NCBI GenBank assembly: GCA_018831265.1
Contig: JAHJCO010000037.1
Span: 1-45,494, forward strand
From: Actinomycetota bacterium
Lineage (GTDB): Bacteria > Actinomycetota > Geothermincolia > Fen-727 > Anoxymicrobiaceae
Direction of reading: 5' to 3'
Length of the DNA stretch: 45,494 nucleotides
The notes under the pieces are model-generated. The model was not told the DNA's origin. It searched no databases and saw only the letters and a list, made by a program, of their open reading frames with translations. A program made the position numbers and the translations under genes. Shown in pieces: positions 8,253 to 16,132 of the stretch (positions within the stretch are counted from its first letter, which is position 1; each line of letters starts with the position of its first letter).

Positions 8253-8878
8253 AGATCGACCTCCACGTCCACACCACCGTGTCCTCCCCTTGCAGCCTCA
8301 TCGACCCGGAGCGGCTCATAGAGCGCGCGCGGGAGGCAGGCCTGGACGCGGTATGCGTCACCGAGCACGACGAGATAAAGGGCGCGGAAGTTACACGTGA
8401 GCTCGGTCTGAAACAGGGCTTCCCGGTGTTCCGGGGGGTCGAGGTGTTCACCGACATGGGGGACATGCTGGTGTACGGGCTCTACGAGGACGCGCCGGGG
8501 TGGAAGGTGCCGTTCGAGCGTCTGCTCGAGCGGTGCCGCGAGGCGGGCGCCGCCATCGTGCCGGCACACTCCTGCCGGGTCACCGGAGAGCTCGAGCGTA
8601 TCCACGGGGAGGAGCGGGTGGCCTGGCTCCTGGACAGGGTGACGGCGCTGGAGACGCACAACGGCGGCTGCACGCCCCAGGGTAACGCCGCGGCGCAGGA
8701 CCTCGCCCGTCGCTTCGGCCTGCCGGGCACTGGCGGCAGCGACGCCCATCACGAGTTCCAGGTCGGACGCTGCTACACCGTCTTCGAGGACGACATAGAG
8801 AGTGAGGTGGACCTCGTCGCGGCGCTGCGGGGCGGACGATACGAGGGCGTCTACATGTGGGAGCCCGTCGACCGGTAG
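8249..8878 (+). CDS. PHP-domain phosphoesterase
   Basis: A 210-residue PHP-domain protein, probably a metal-dependent phosphoesterase. The first metal motif HVHTTVSS is at residues 6-13, then EHDEIKG, the HSCR block, ETHNGG, and the C-terminal GGSDAHH. These supply the His/Asp/Glu ligands of the usual two- or three-metal site. Members of this stand-alone group act on small phosphate esters; the substrate here is unknown. The ATG overlaps the previous stop (ATGA), so the two hydrolases are probably co-translated. Confidence 0.87.
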   Translation: MKIDLHVHTTVSSPCSLIDPERLIERAREAGLDAVCVTEHDEIKGAEVTRELGLKQGFPVFRGVEVFTDMGDMLVYGLYEDAPGWKVPFERLLERCREAGAAIVPAHSCRVTGELERIHGEERVAWLLDRVTALETHNGGCTPQGNAAAQDLARRFGLPGTGGSDAHHEFQVGRCYTVFEDDIESEVDLVAALRGGRYEGVYMWEPVDR

Positions 8879-8892
8879 CCCCAGCCCCTGGG

Positions 8893-9017
8893 CCGGGGCT
8901 CTAGTCCCGGATCCTCACCGTTATCCGTCGCGGACTGAAGTCCGCGCCCAATCCTCTCGTTGCCTGGGCCGGGACTTCAGTCCCGGTAGCGACGACGCCG
9001 GCGGACTGAAGTCCGCC
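8893..9017. repeat. Cluster of four 18-bp hairpins with ggact/agtcc core
   Basis: Four 18-base palindromes occur in 125 bases: 8893-8910 (one mismatch), 8929-8946, 8969-8986 and 9000-9017. All share ggact or ggggct, a two-base centre and agtcc, while the outer bases differ but stay complementary. The centre alternates between tc-type and ga-type units, as in clustered REP hairpins. They fill the gap between the PHP gene and hicB. Confidence 0.85.
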
Positions 9018-9125
9018 CCCAATCAATTGAATCGAGAGACGTTAAGCGTTGCGCGAAAAGATACGATACAATTCTAGGCACGGTTTGATGCCGGGGGATG
9101 AGTAAGCGCAGCACCAGGAGGATTC

Positions 9126-9365
9126 GTGGGCCAGCAGGTCTGCAGGTACCTCATAGTCATAGAGAAGTCGAACGGGATGTACTCGGCCTATGCGCCCGAC
9201 CTCGCGGGGTGCGTGGCCTCGGGCGCCACCCGCGAGGAGGCCGAGGCCAATATCCAGAAGGCCATCGAATCCCTGGTCTGCGGGCTGCTGGACCGGGGCG
9301 AGCCCATCCCCGAGCCTCGCTCGGTCGCCGAGTACGTCGCCATCGAGGAGTGCGACGACTGCTAG
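9126..9365 (+). CDS. hicB: Orphan HicB-family antitoxin-like protein
   Basis: A 79-residue protein with the HicB/UPF0150 fold signature. It begins CRYLIVIEKSNGMYSAYAPD, followed by LAGCVASGATREEAEANI and a helix KAIESLVCGLLDRGEPIPEP. In type II HicAB systems HicB neutralises the HicA RNase. No hicA-sized frame lies on either side: upstream is a hairpin cluster and downstream a convergent receiver gene. It also lacks the C-terminal DNA-binding extension of many antitoxins. GTG is the start, with agcaccaggaggattc upstream. A tacaat sequence at 9067 may be a -10 box. A stand-alone regulator or a remnant are both possible. Confidence 0.75.
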   Translation: MGQQVCRYLIVIEKSNGMYSAYAPDLAGCVASGATREEAEANIQKAIESLVCGLLDRGEPIPEPRSVAEYVAIEECDDC

Positions 9366-9382
9366 CGCCCCGGGGGGTCGTG

Positions 9383-9832
9383 TCATCTCCGTCCCGGCTC
9401 TGTCCTCAACTCACGCTTCACGATATTCAGCAGATGGGTCATTTCCACAGGCCTGGTAAGAAACGCGTTGGCACCGGCCCGCAGGATCTTTTCCCCGCTC
9501 TCGGAGTCGACAGGCGCGGCGATGGCGATCACCGGGGTCTTGAGGTCTCCCTTCTCCATGCGTATCCACTTACAGAACTCGAGCCCGGTCAAATGCGGCG
9601 CCCCCACGTCGATGATGACCACGTCCGGCTCGACGGTCTTCCAGGTCTTGACCGCCTCGAGCCCGGTTTCGGCGAAGATAGTTGCGAAGCCGGCCGCGCC
9701 GAAGTAGATGCTCACCATCCTGGTGATGCCCTCGTCGCCGCTGACGATGAGCGCGAGGTCGCGGTCGGAGTCGGGCCGGCGCCTTTTCCTCTCCTTCCTC
9801 GAAAGCGCGTGGTCTATACCGAGTCTCGCCAT
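9383..9832 (-). CDS. Stand-alone, degenerate response-regulator receiver protein
   Basis: A 149-residue single receiver domain preceded by a basic tail (RKERKRRR). The aspartate that would be phosphorylated is Asp75 in VIIDVGAP, and an acidic pair is at Asp33/Glu34. Two switch residues are changed: the conserved Thr/Ser after strand 4 is Ala105 (VIAIAAP) and the conserved Lys of the K-P pair is Arg127 (LTRPVE). Phosphotransfer may therefore be weak or absent. No output domain or kinase is nearby. Its stop faces the hicB stop 18 bases away. It resembles the two receiver proteins near 33-34 kb in size and in lacking an output domain. Confidence 0.85.
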   Translation of the reverse strand: MARLGIDHALSRKERKRRRPDSDRDLALIVSGDEGITRMVSIYFGAAGFATIFAETGLEAVKTWKTVEPDVVIIDVGAPHLTGLEFCKWIRMEKGDLKTPVIAIAAPVDSESGEKILRAGANAFLTRPVEMTHLLNIVKRELRTEPGRR

Positions 9833-9988
9833 GGAACCTCTCCTTCCGCGGACTTTCCCCGCTTTTTTCTCACCACGATTCTCGTATCCAGGGATGTACG
9901 CGAGGTTGCCCGGGAGTTAAAAAAGGGTTAAGCGATATCACCGTAGCCCGGCGCTCGCAACGTGACAATAAAACGTATTGCTGGGTAC

Positions 9989-10023
9989 GCTTATGCTTGA
10001 TATGCTTATGCTTGATATGCTTG
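9989..10023. repeat. Tandem 15-bp repeat upstream of the transposase gene
   Basis: The unit gcttatgcttgatat occurs at 9989-10003 and 10004-10018, followed by a partial third copy. It lies 30 bases before the RAYT start codon and could affect its transcription; no function is shown. Confidence 0.75.
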
Positions 10024-10052
10024 TGTACAACGATTAATCAGGAGCAAGAACA

Positions 10053-10880
10053 ATGGGACGGACACCCCGAAGCGACCTCTACCCCGGTGTGCTCCACGTC
10101 GCCTCCCATGGTGTGGGCGACGCGAGTATATTCCTGGACGATCGCGATAGGGTGTCATTCATGGGCCTGCTGGGGTGTGTGGTGTATCGGTTCAGGTGGG
10201 TATGCTGCGCATACTGCCTGATGAGCAATCACTACCACCTGATCGTAGATACCAGCGCTGAGAACCTGTCGGGTGGTATGAAGGTCCTGGATGGGGTCTA
10301 CTCGCAGAGGTTCAATGCGCGCCACCGGCGGGCAGGTCGATTAATCCGGGACCGTTTCATGTCTGATCGTATCGATCACGATTACCGTTTCATGAACACC
10401 TTGAAATACATCGCGAGGAATCCTGTGGACGCGGGGATCCGCGCCCATCCTGGGGAATGGATATGGAGCAGCTACGGCGCGACTGCCGGCATCATACCGG
10501 CTCCGGAGTTCCTGAGTGTCAGGCCGGTCCTCGCCCTGTTCTCAGCGGACGACCGGAGAGCTCGAAATATGTACATCGACTTCATCAGCGGCCTGTCCCC
10601 TGAAGTCGAGCGTGAGGTGAAGTCCAGGTACTACACGAGCGAGCCAGTCGGCACCAGCAAAACCAGGGAGCGGCAACGCCCGACGCTGAGAAGCTTGTTC
10701 GAAAGCTGCGAATCGAAGGAATCCCGGAACCAGGCGATCCAGAAGGCATACCGCGTCTTTGGGTATACTCTGAAGGAGATCGCGGAACACATCGGAGTCA
10801 GCACGTCGACGGTTTCACGTGCAGGACACTCCAAGGTGCCGGACGCTTGCATCACAAGATCAACAACAGTTGACCCATGA
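10053..10880 (+). CDS. REP-associated tyrosine transposase (RAYT, Y1/HUH family)
   Basis: A 275-residue single-strand DNA transposase of the IS200-like Y1 superfamily. The HUH motif is NHYHLIV (His60 and His62). The probable catalytic tyrosine is Tyr83 in YSQRFNARH, followed by the family's GRLIRDRF and KYIARNPVDAG. A C-terminal helix-turn-helix at about 238-256 (LKEIAEHIGVSTSTVSR) is an addition seen in one RAYT group. The last 14 to 15 codons lie inside the left arm of the palindromic element at 10835-10999, so the protein's C-terminus is encoded by the repeat. The start is ATG after ggagcaagaaca. RAYTs elsewhere act on REP palindromes next to their gene; that fits here but activity is inferred. 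Confidence 0.9.
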   Translation: MGRTPRSDLYPGVLHVASHGVGDASIFLDDRDRVSFMGLLGCVVYRFRWVCCAYCLMSNHYHLIVDTSAENLSGGMKVLDGVYSQRFNARHRRAGRLIRDRFMSDRIDHDYRFMNTLKYIARNPVDAGIRAHPGEWIWSSYGATAGIIPAPEFLSVRPVLALFSADDRRARNMYIDFISGLSPEVEREVKSRYYTSEPVGTSKTRERQRPTLRSLFESCESKESRNQAIQKAYRVFGYTLKEIAEHIGVSTSTVSRAGHSKVPDACITRSTTVDP

Positions 10881-10999
10881 ATCAAAAATCACAGAATTCA
10901 CCCAGAGGTTGACCTCCAGGCCATCCTGGCTGTTACTCCAGTTAATATGATTATCTATTGTTGATGGAGTTAATTAGTGTGATGCAAGCGTCCGGCACC
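10835..10999 (-). repeat. Palindromic element A, copy 4, overlapping the RAYT 3' end
   Basis: A 165-bp element whose terminal arms are identical over 22 bases, beginning ggtgccggacgcttgcat. Read on the minus strand it has the same order as the copies at 226 and 38979: terminal arm, AT-rich stretch, taacagcca, gattca, caactgttgttga, arm. Relative to the other copies the arm has several substitutions, each mirrored in the opposite arm. The TGA that ends the reading frame in the 38979 copy (acttga) is gcttgc here, so the transposase reads further, to a stop at 10878. Confidence 0.88.
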
Positions 11000-11059
11000 G
11001 ACCTCGCGCCGGTGAGCCGGCCTGACCCCGCCTGCAACCCGGTGACCAGACACCCCACA

Positions 11060-11102
11060 CCGGTTGCGCACGACAACACACCCCGGTTGCGCACGACAAC
11101 AC
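11060..11102. repeat. Two 20-bp direct repeats
   Basis: The sequence ccggttgcgcacgacaacac occurs at 11060-11079 and again at 11083-11102. Apart from these, the palindromic element and a possible promoter, the gap between the transposase and the acyl-CoA synthetase gene shows nothing further. Confidence 0.85.
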
Positions 11103-11127
11103 GGGCCGGTCGCACCGAGGCACCGCG

Positions 11128-11157
11128 TTAACACGTCCGTTCCCTTTGGTTTAGAAT
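11128..11157 (+). promoter_or_regulatory. Candidate sigma-70 promoter for the acyl-CoA synthetase gene
   Basis: A ttaaca hexamer and a tagaat hexamer are separated by 18 bases. Transcription would begin near 11164, too close to the ATG at 11167 for a ribosome-binding site, which favours the ATG at 11197 as start. The match is by eye only. Confidence 0.35.
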
Positions 11158-11196
11158 GTCTGATGCATGGTCAGTCGAATCGACCGGGGGGGTCGG

Positions 11197-12840
11197 ATGC
11201 ACTTATTGAACAACATCAAGGTCGCGGCGGACCGCTCCATCACCTTCGGGAACTTCATGGACAGGCTCGCCGAGGTGTACGGTGACAAGACCTGCTTTCA
11301 CCTCGACCGGCCCCTGGACTACTCGTTCATGTCCGGCGAGAGCCAGACCTTCGAGCAGTGGCGCGAGTTCGTCGACCGCATGGCCAACGTCTTCGAGAAA
11401 GACCTCGATGTGCGGAAGGGCGACCGGGTCGTGGTGGACATGTCAAACCGCATCGAGATACCGTTCACCTGCTTCGCCCTGATGAAGATCGGCGCGGTGG
11501 CCGTGCCCATCAACTTCATGCTCACCGCGAAGGAGATCGCCTATATAGCCGATGACGCCGGGGCGAAGCTGATGGTGACCGACAAGCCCGTCTTCGAGGT
11601 ACAGATGAAGGAGCAGTCGGCCGTTCCCTCCATCGAGAGGTGGGCCGTCTGGGAGAAGGCCGAGCAGCTCCCCGGCGAGTTCGTGGAGATAAAGCCCCTC
11701 ATCGAGAAGGCCCCGCCGACCTACCCGCCGCAGGAGAAGGATCCCGACGAGCTGGTCGGCATCTTCTACACCTCCGGGACCACCGGCTTCCCCAAGGGTG
11801 CCATGATGACCTCGCGCAGCCTGCTCACCGCCCAGAGGCTGACCGCGGCCATCATACCGACCACCTCGAAGGACATCGGGGTGATGGCACTGCCGCTGGC
11901 GCACCTGTTCGGCTTCGGCCTGACCCTGATATCGTTGTCGGGGGGGCTCACCGGGTACTTCGTGCGCTCCTTCGACCCGCACAGGATCATGGATGCGATC
12001 CAGAAGAGCAGGGCGACCATATTCGTCGGGGTGCCCGCGATGTACACGATGATGCTGGAGGCCGGGCTCGACGAGCACGACCTTTCCAGCGTGCGCATAT
12101 GGGGCTCCTCCGCCGACGCGATGCCCGACGAGATCGCAAAGGAGTTCAAGAAGCGCGGCAGGCTGAGGCTGGGGCCGCTGGACCTGGACTCCATCTTCCT
12201 GGACGCCTACGGCATGGTCGAGCTATCGTCGCTGGCCTGCCTGAAGATGCCCCTTCCCGGCATCAAGTTCCCGCCCAAGTGCGTGGGATTCCCCATGCCG
12301 CCCATCCGTACCCGCATCCTGGACGAGCAGGGCGGCAGGGTGCGACGCGGCGAGGTGGGGGAGCTCGCGGTCAAGGGTCCCTGCGTCATGAAGGGATACT
12401 GGAACAAGCCCGAGGAGACCGCCGAGCAGATGGTGGAGGGCTGGTTCCGCACGGGAGACATGGCGAGGAAGGACCGCTTCGGCCGCATCTACTTCGCCGA
12501 TCGCAAGAAGGACGTGGTGAAGAGCGGGGGGTACTCGGTGTTCTCCGTCGAGGTCGAGCAGGAGATACTCGAGAACCCCGCCGTGGCGGACGTGGCCATC
12601 GTGGGCATCCCGCACCCTACCAAGAAGGAGGCCCCGGTCGCGATCTGCGTGCTGGAGGAGGGTAGTACGGTGACCGAGGAGGAGCTGCACGCCTGGTGCC
12701 GCGAGAACATAGCGCGCTACAAGAGCCCCCGCCGGGTCATCATCATAAGCATGGAGGAGATGCCCCGCACTCCCACCATGAAGGTGCTCAAGCGCGAGCT
12801 GCGGCAGACTTACGGCGACCTGTTCGAGGGTGAGGAGTAG
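11197..12840 (+). CDS. Acyl-CoA synthetase / AMP-forming fatty acid ligase
   Basis: An ANL-superfamily ligase that activates a carboxylic acid, probably a medium or long fatty acid, with ATP and coenzyme A. The phosphate-binding loop YTSGTTGFPKG is at about residue 191, with the adenine-site YGMVELSS, the hinge GWFRTGD, the A8 segment RIYFADRKKDVVKSGG, and a C-terminal PRTPTMKVLKREL carrying the catalytic lysine (the usual Gly before it is Met). From the ATG at 11197, preceded by a G-rich tract, it has 547 residues; an ATG at 11167 would add ten. It could feed acyl-CoA to the PlsB acyltransferase, though it is not in the same operon. Confidence 0.88.
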   Translation: MHLLNNIKVAADRSITFGNFMDRLAEVYGDKTCFHLDRPLDYSFMSGESQTFEQWREFVDRMANVFEKDLDVRKGDRVVVDMSNRIEIPFTCFALMKIGAVAVPINFMLTAKEIAYIADDAGAKLMVTDKPVFEVQMKEQSAVPSIERWAVWEKAEQLPGEFVEIKPLIEKAPPTYPPQEKDPDELVGIFYTSGTTGFPKGAMMTSRSLLTAQRLTAAIIPTTSKDIGVMALPLAHLFGFGLTLISLSGGLTGYFVRSFDPHRIMDAIQKSRATIFVGVPAMYTMMLEAGLDEHDLSSVRIWGSSADAMPDEIAKEFKKRGRLRLGPLDLDSIFLDAYGMVELSSLACLKMPLPGIKFPPKCVGFPMPPIRTRILDEQGGRVRRGEVGELAVKGPCVMKGYWNKPEETAEQMVEGWFRTGDMARKDRFGRIYFADRKKDVVKSGGYSVFSVEVEQEILENPAVADVAIVGIPHPTKKEAPVAICVLEEGSTVTEEELHAWCRENIARYKSPRRVIIISMEEMPRTPTMKVLKRELRQTYGDLFEGEE

Positions 12841-12876
12841 ACAGGTAGTCTCTGGAAGCCTCAGGTTGTTCCAACG

Positions 12877-13022
12877 GGGGTCAGACCCCTTGCTTTTGCA
12901 TCACTTCGTGACGACAAAAGCGGGGTCTGGATTCGTTTTGTCCTGCGAGAGACTTGTGCTGACAGGGGTCAGACCCCTTGCTTCTGCATCACTTCGTGAC
13001 GACAAAAGCGGGGTCTGACCCC
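12877..13022. repeat. Two direct copies of a hairpin repeat, family B
   Basis: Units at 12877-12929 and 12965-13022 each read ggggtcagacccc, ttgctt(t/c)tgcatcac, ttcgtgacgacaaaagc, ggggtctg, with the second unit ending in acccc. Each can fold into an outer hairpin (GGGGTCAGACCCC against itself and its partner) around a small tcac/gtga hairpin. They fill the gap between two convergent genes and could serve as a transcription end. Confidence 0.9.
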
Positions 13023-13027
13023 GTTTG

Positions 13028-14410
13028 TTAGATCGTTGCATCCAGCCAGTCGAGCTTCACCTGGTCGCCGAACCGGGTGGCGCCCATCTGGCAGTGCGCG
13101 CCCGCGCCCTCCGCGTTTGTGAAGAGCACGTACTCCTTCGGGCAGGTGAGGCTCTCGTAGATATCCTTCGTCATCGAGCCGTACTTCTGGACGTCCTGCT
13201 CGGCGTCGCACACCAGGGTCTCGCACTTGATCTTGTCGCTCACCCCGGCCAGTGAGTAGTCGAGCAGTGTCAGGGGGAAGGCGCTGGGGCTGTCCAGGCC
13301 GAAGGCGTACATGCCGTTCTGCACAAACCAGGTCAGGCTGACGTTGCCCTTCATGGCGTAGCCGAACGCCTCGTCCATCGCTTTGGGGTCCTTCTCGATC
13401 GCTTCCTTCACGCTCTTCCGGGTGACCTGGAAGCTCGGGTCCCCGGACATCTCGGCCATGAGCGGCCCGAAGGACTTCATCACAACGACGGACATGTCCA
13501 TGGCGGGGTCCAGAATGAGTGCGGCCAGGCGGGGCTCGTGGGCGGCGGCCCTGGCGGCCAGGCAGCCTCCCATGCTGATCCCCCAGAGCGAGATCTTCTT
13601 CGGGTCGACCTCTTTGCGGCCGATGGCGTAGTCCACCACCGGTGTGACCACCTTCTCCCAGTCCGGCCGGAAGTGCAGCCCCTGCACGCGGAGCACCTCC
13701 CCCTGGCCCGGCCCCTCGAAGGCCAGCACGTTGTATCCGCGCTCAAGCGCGGCTATCGCGCAGCCCGAGTACAGCTCCTCCTTGGTGCCGTCGAACCCCG
13801 TCTGCACCATCAACAGGGGCCGCTTCTTCCCGCTGTCGTCCACCCGGAAGAAGTACGCCGGCAGGGCGGTGCCCTCGTACTCTATCTCGATGCTCTCCAG
13901 GGGCGGGTCCATGAGCCTGCCGGCCTGGAGGAAGCAGTCCCTGGCATTCGTCGAGGCCTCTGCTATGCGGGGATCGGCGGGGTTGCCGTGCAGGTAGAAC
14001 TCGGCCATGTTGTAGTAGGTGTTACAGCGCAGGTAGGTATCGCGCGCGCTGATCCTGTCTCCGGCGGCCAGGGACCCGTCCGCGATCCCCCGAAGGCGCT
14101 GGGCGGTGGAGTTCCAGGCATCGTACCAGGAGTCGAAGTTCCCCACGGAGAGCTGGGTCTCATCCACCTGCATGGCGGTCTGAAGGCACTCGCCGATGTC
14201 GGCGGCGCCGTACGCGGAGGCTCCCATCGCTCTGAGCATCTGGAACTGGAGCTCCGGGCTCTGGAAGACCAGGCCCGTCTGAGACGCGGGCGCCTTGAAC
14301 GTCGGCTTGTAGGTCTCCTTGGTGGTCGTGGCGGACGGGGTCGTCCCGCTGCATCCCGCGAGGCAGGCCAGCAACGCGAGGGCGATGAGCGCAGGGAGTG
14401 TCTTTCCCAT
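13028..14410 (-). CDS. Alpha/beta-hydrolase lipoprotein (FrsA/DUF1100-like)
   Basis: A 460-residue secreted lipoprotein: a signal peptide ends in the lipobox LAGC (Cys20), followed by a Thr/Ser-rich linker. The N-terminal half is helical, as in the FrsA/2,6-dihydropseudooxynicotine hydrolase group. The alpha/beta-hydrolase core has the nucleophile Ser279 in GISMGG, an acid in CDAEQD (Asp402 or Asp406) and His439 in GAGAHCQMG. It probably cleaves an ester or C-C bond in a small substrate outside the membrane; the substrate is unknown. The ATG at 14410 is chosen because cggaggtaacc precedes it; an upstream in-frame ATG at 14437 lacks a signal-peptide role. Confidence 0.82.
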   Translation of the reverse strand: MGKTLPALIALALLACLAGCSGTTPSATTTKETYKPTFKAPASQTGLVFQSPELQFQMLRAMGASAYGAADIGECLQTAMQVDETQLSVGNFDSWYDAWNSTAQRLRGIADGSLAAGDRISARDTYLRCNTYYNMAEFYLHGNPADPRIAEASTNARDCFLQAGRLMDPPLESIEIEYEGTALPAYFFRVDDSGKKRPLLMVQTGFDGTKEELYSGCAIAALERGYNVLAFEGPGQGEVLRVQGLHFRPDWEKVVTPVVDYAIGRKEVDPKKISLWGISMGGCLAARAAAHEPRLAALILDPAMDMSVVVMKSFGPLMAEMSGDPSFQVTRKSVKEAIEKDPKAMDEAFGYAMKGNVSLTWFVQNGMYAFGLDSPSAFPLTLLDYSLAGVSDKIKCETLVCDAEQDVQKYGSMTKDIYESLTCPKEYVLFTNAEGAGAHCQMGATRFGDQVKLDWLDATI

Positions 14411-14518
14411 GGTTACCTCCGATGTGGACTCACGCATGATTCTATCACCGGAGGAATTCCAGCAAGGGACTCGGCTACCCGCGGGGCGCCGGTCGACGAT
14501 GCGAGACGTGGTGGTTGC

Positions 14519-16132
14519 TCAGTAGGGGGTATACTCCACCACGTTGCTAATCGCGAGCACCTCGCCTCCCTTGAGGGCGACCACCCTGTACAGGAGATTG
14601 AAGTTCGGCGATACCTTGTAATCGATGTACTTGCCGGACGAGCCTCCGCCCGTACTGTCGTAGGTGTCGCCCGGGTACTCCGGGGTCCGCCCGTCGGCCC
14701 TCAGCACCACGAACCCGTCCGCATCGCCGCTCGACAGCGACCAGGCCAGGTACATCGAGCTCGCGCTCGAGTCACCGGACAGTGACAGCGACGGGGGCGG
14801 AGGAGGAGGCGGCGGCTCCGGTGTCTTCACGGTCACGGGGTTGCTCTGGGCCAGGAGGGAACCTCCGGTGACGTAGGCCACCCGGTATGTCACCACCTGC
14901 CCGGGCTGCACGTTCGCATCCGAGAATGAATCCTGCCCGACCGACACGGTTGCGACGACGTTGCCCGGCCACTCGGGAGCCGTCTGGCCGTCCCTGCGGA
15001 GAACAGCGACAGAGTCGGCGCCCTGCGCGTTCTGCATAATCCACTTGATCAGCACGGGCGGCCCGGGGTCGGACAGCGACAGAGATACCGTCGGCGTCGA
15101 CGGAGGCGTCGGCTGCGGTTGGGAGCCCGGCGGCTGTGTCGAGCCCGGCGGCTGTGTCGAGCCCGGTGACGGCGCGGACGAGCCCGGGGCCGAGGACGGC
15201 GGTGTCCCCGGTGGCTGGACCCCTCCGGCCGGGGTGGCAGCCAGCCCCTCCAGGACGCCGAGCGGGAAGCCGGCGGCCCGGTCCAGGTCGCGGTTGAAAG
15301 CCAGCCATGAGTAGTCCAGTGTCGCCAGGTCCAGCGGGGATACGGTGACAACAAGCTCGCCGTTCTGCTCGCTGGTGTGCGCGATGTTGCCCTGCTCTAC
15401 CACGGCCTTCTTCCCCATCAGGGGACCGGCCTTCACGGTGCCCTCGAAATCGGGGACCGAGACGTCCGCATCGGTGATATCCACCCCGAAGGCCGTCCCG
15501 ACCGACTGTACTATGGTCCGCTTCGCGAGCACCGAGTACCGGGCCCCCTTCATGACCCGGTTGTAGGTCTTGCCGCTCTCCTGGGTGAGGGTGACGCTGT
15601 CGTCCTGGTAGGCGGAGACCTTCACCTCCGTTCCCGCCTCCATGCGGACGACGTTCTCGTCCTCGAAGGTCACGGTGGCGCGCGAGCCCGAGGCCGTGGT
15701 GATGGTGTCACCCAGACGGATGTCCGCGGCCGTGCTGAACGAGGCGGCCTTGCCTTCCGCGGGAAGGACCTCCACCACACCGTCCTGCACCGTCAGGCGG
15801 GCCACCAGGGGTGCTTCCCCGGCCGGCTCGAGCACGAAAAGCACCAGTGCGAAGACAAGCGCCGCAGCGACGGCCACGGCCGGGACCAGCACCCAGGCGA
15901 CGCGCCTCGCCCTTGCGGGCTCCGGCCTCCCGGCTTCGACCAGCTCGTCGTAGCGGGCCAGGAGGTTCGATCGGAGCCGCGAGGCGAAGACCTCGCTCGG
16001 GGCCTCGGGCGGAGCGGCGCACTCCTTGAGTACGCCCACGGCGCCGAGCAGGCGGGCGAGCTCGCCAGAGACCTCCCCGGGGGGAGCGCCCGCCGTGGCG
16101 TCTATGAGCTCGAGCGCCTTCCGACTAGCCAA
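14519..16132 (-). CDS. FecR-domain membrane protein with proline-rich stalk and two fibronectin-like domains
   Basis: A 537-residue single-pass protein. The first 75 residues are helical and cytoplasmic, a membrane helix lies at about 80-101, and a FecR-type domain follows (VLPAEGKAASFSTAADIRLGD, TASGSRATVTFEDENVVRM, VGTAFGVDI). A low-complexity stalk repeats GSTQPPG, and two beta-rich domains with fibronectin-III character end the protein. By analogy with FecR, the inside part probably controls the ECF sigma factor encoded just upstream while the outside part senses or anchors at the envelope. The start is TTG inside the sigma stop region (8-base overlap), so translation is coupled. The same layout recurs at 34578-36275. 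Confidence 0.82.
   Translation of the reverse strand: MASRKALELIDATAGAPPGEVSGELARLLGAVGVLKECAAPPEAPSEVFASRLRSNLLARYDELVEAGRPEPARARRVAWVLVPAVAVAAALVFALVLFVLEPAGEAPLVARLTVQDGVVEVLPAEGKAASFSTAADIRLGDTITTASGSRATVTFEDENVVRMEAGTEVKVSAYQDDSVTLTQESGKTYNRVMKGARYSVLAKRTIVQSVGTAFGVDITDADVSVPDFEGTVKAGPLMGKKAVVEQGNIAHTSEQNGELVVTVSPLDLATLDYSWLAFNRDLDRAAGFPLGVLEGLAATPAGGVQPPGTPPSSAPGSSAPSPGSTQPPGSTQPPGSQPQPTPPSTPTVSLSLSDPGPPVLIKWIMQNAQGADSVAVLRRDGQTAPEWPGNVVATVSVGQDSFSDANVQPGQVVTYRVAYVTGGSLLAQSNPVTVKTPEPPPPPPPPSLSLSGDSSASSMYLAWSLSSGDADGFVVLRADGRTPEYPGDTYDSTGGGSSGKYIDYKVSPNFNLLYRVVALKGGEVLAISNVVEYTPY

Noticed and set aside
8879..9125. A hicA toxin gene upstream of hicB
   Set aside because: The gap is filled by hairpin repeats and no frame of about 60 codons with the HicA dsRBD-like pattern is present.
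9849..9870. gcgg/ccgc hairpin followed by Ts on the plus strand
   Set aside because: No plus-strand gene reads into it; it sits upstream of the minus-strand receiver gene and the stem is only four pairs.
12830..13018. Short open frame reading through the hairpin repeats, and a similar one at 42403-42600
   Set aside because: Their peptides (with GSDPLLLH) are translations of the repeat DNA only.
12877..13022. CRISPR array, considered because similar units recur
   Set aside because: Only two units here, no regular spacers of equal length, units are self-complementary over their whole length, and no cas genes are present.
13538..14785. A 415-codon open frame on the plus strand
   Set aside because: It lies antisense to the alpha/beta-hydrolase and FecR-type genes, both of which have strong motifs and good starts.
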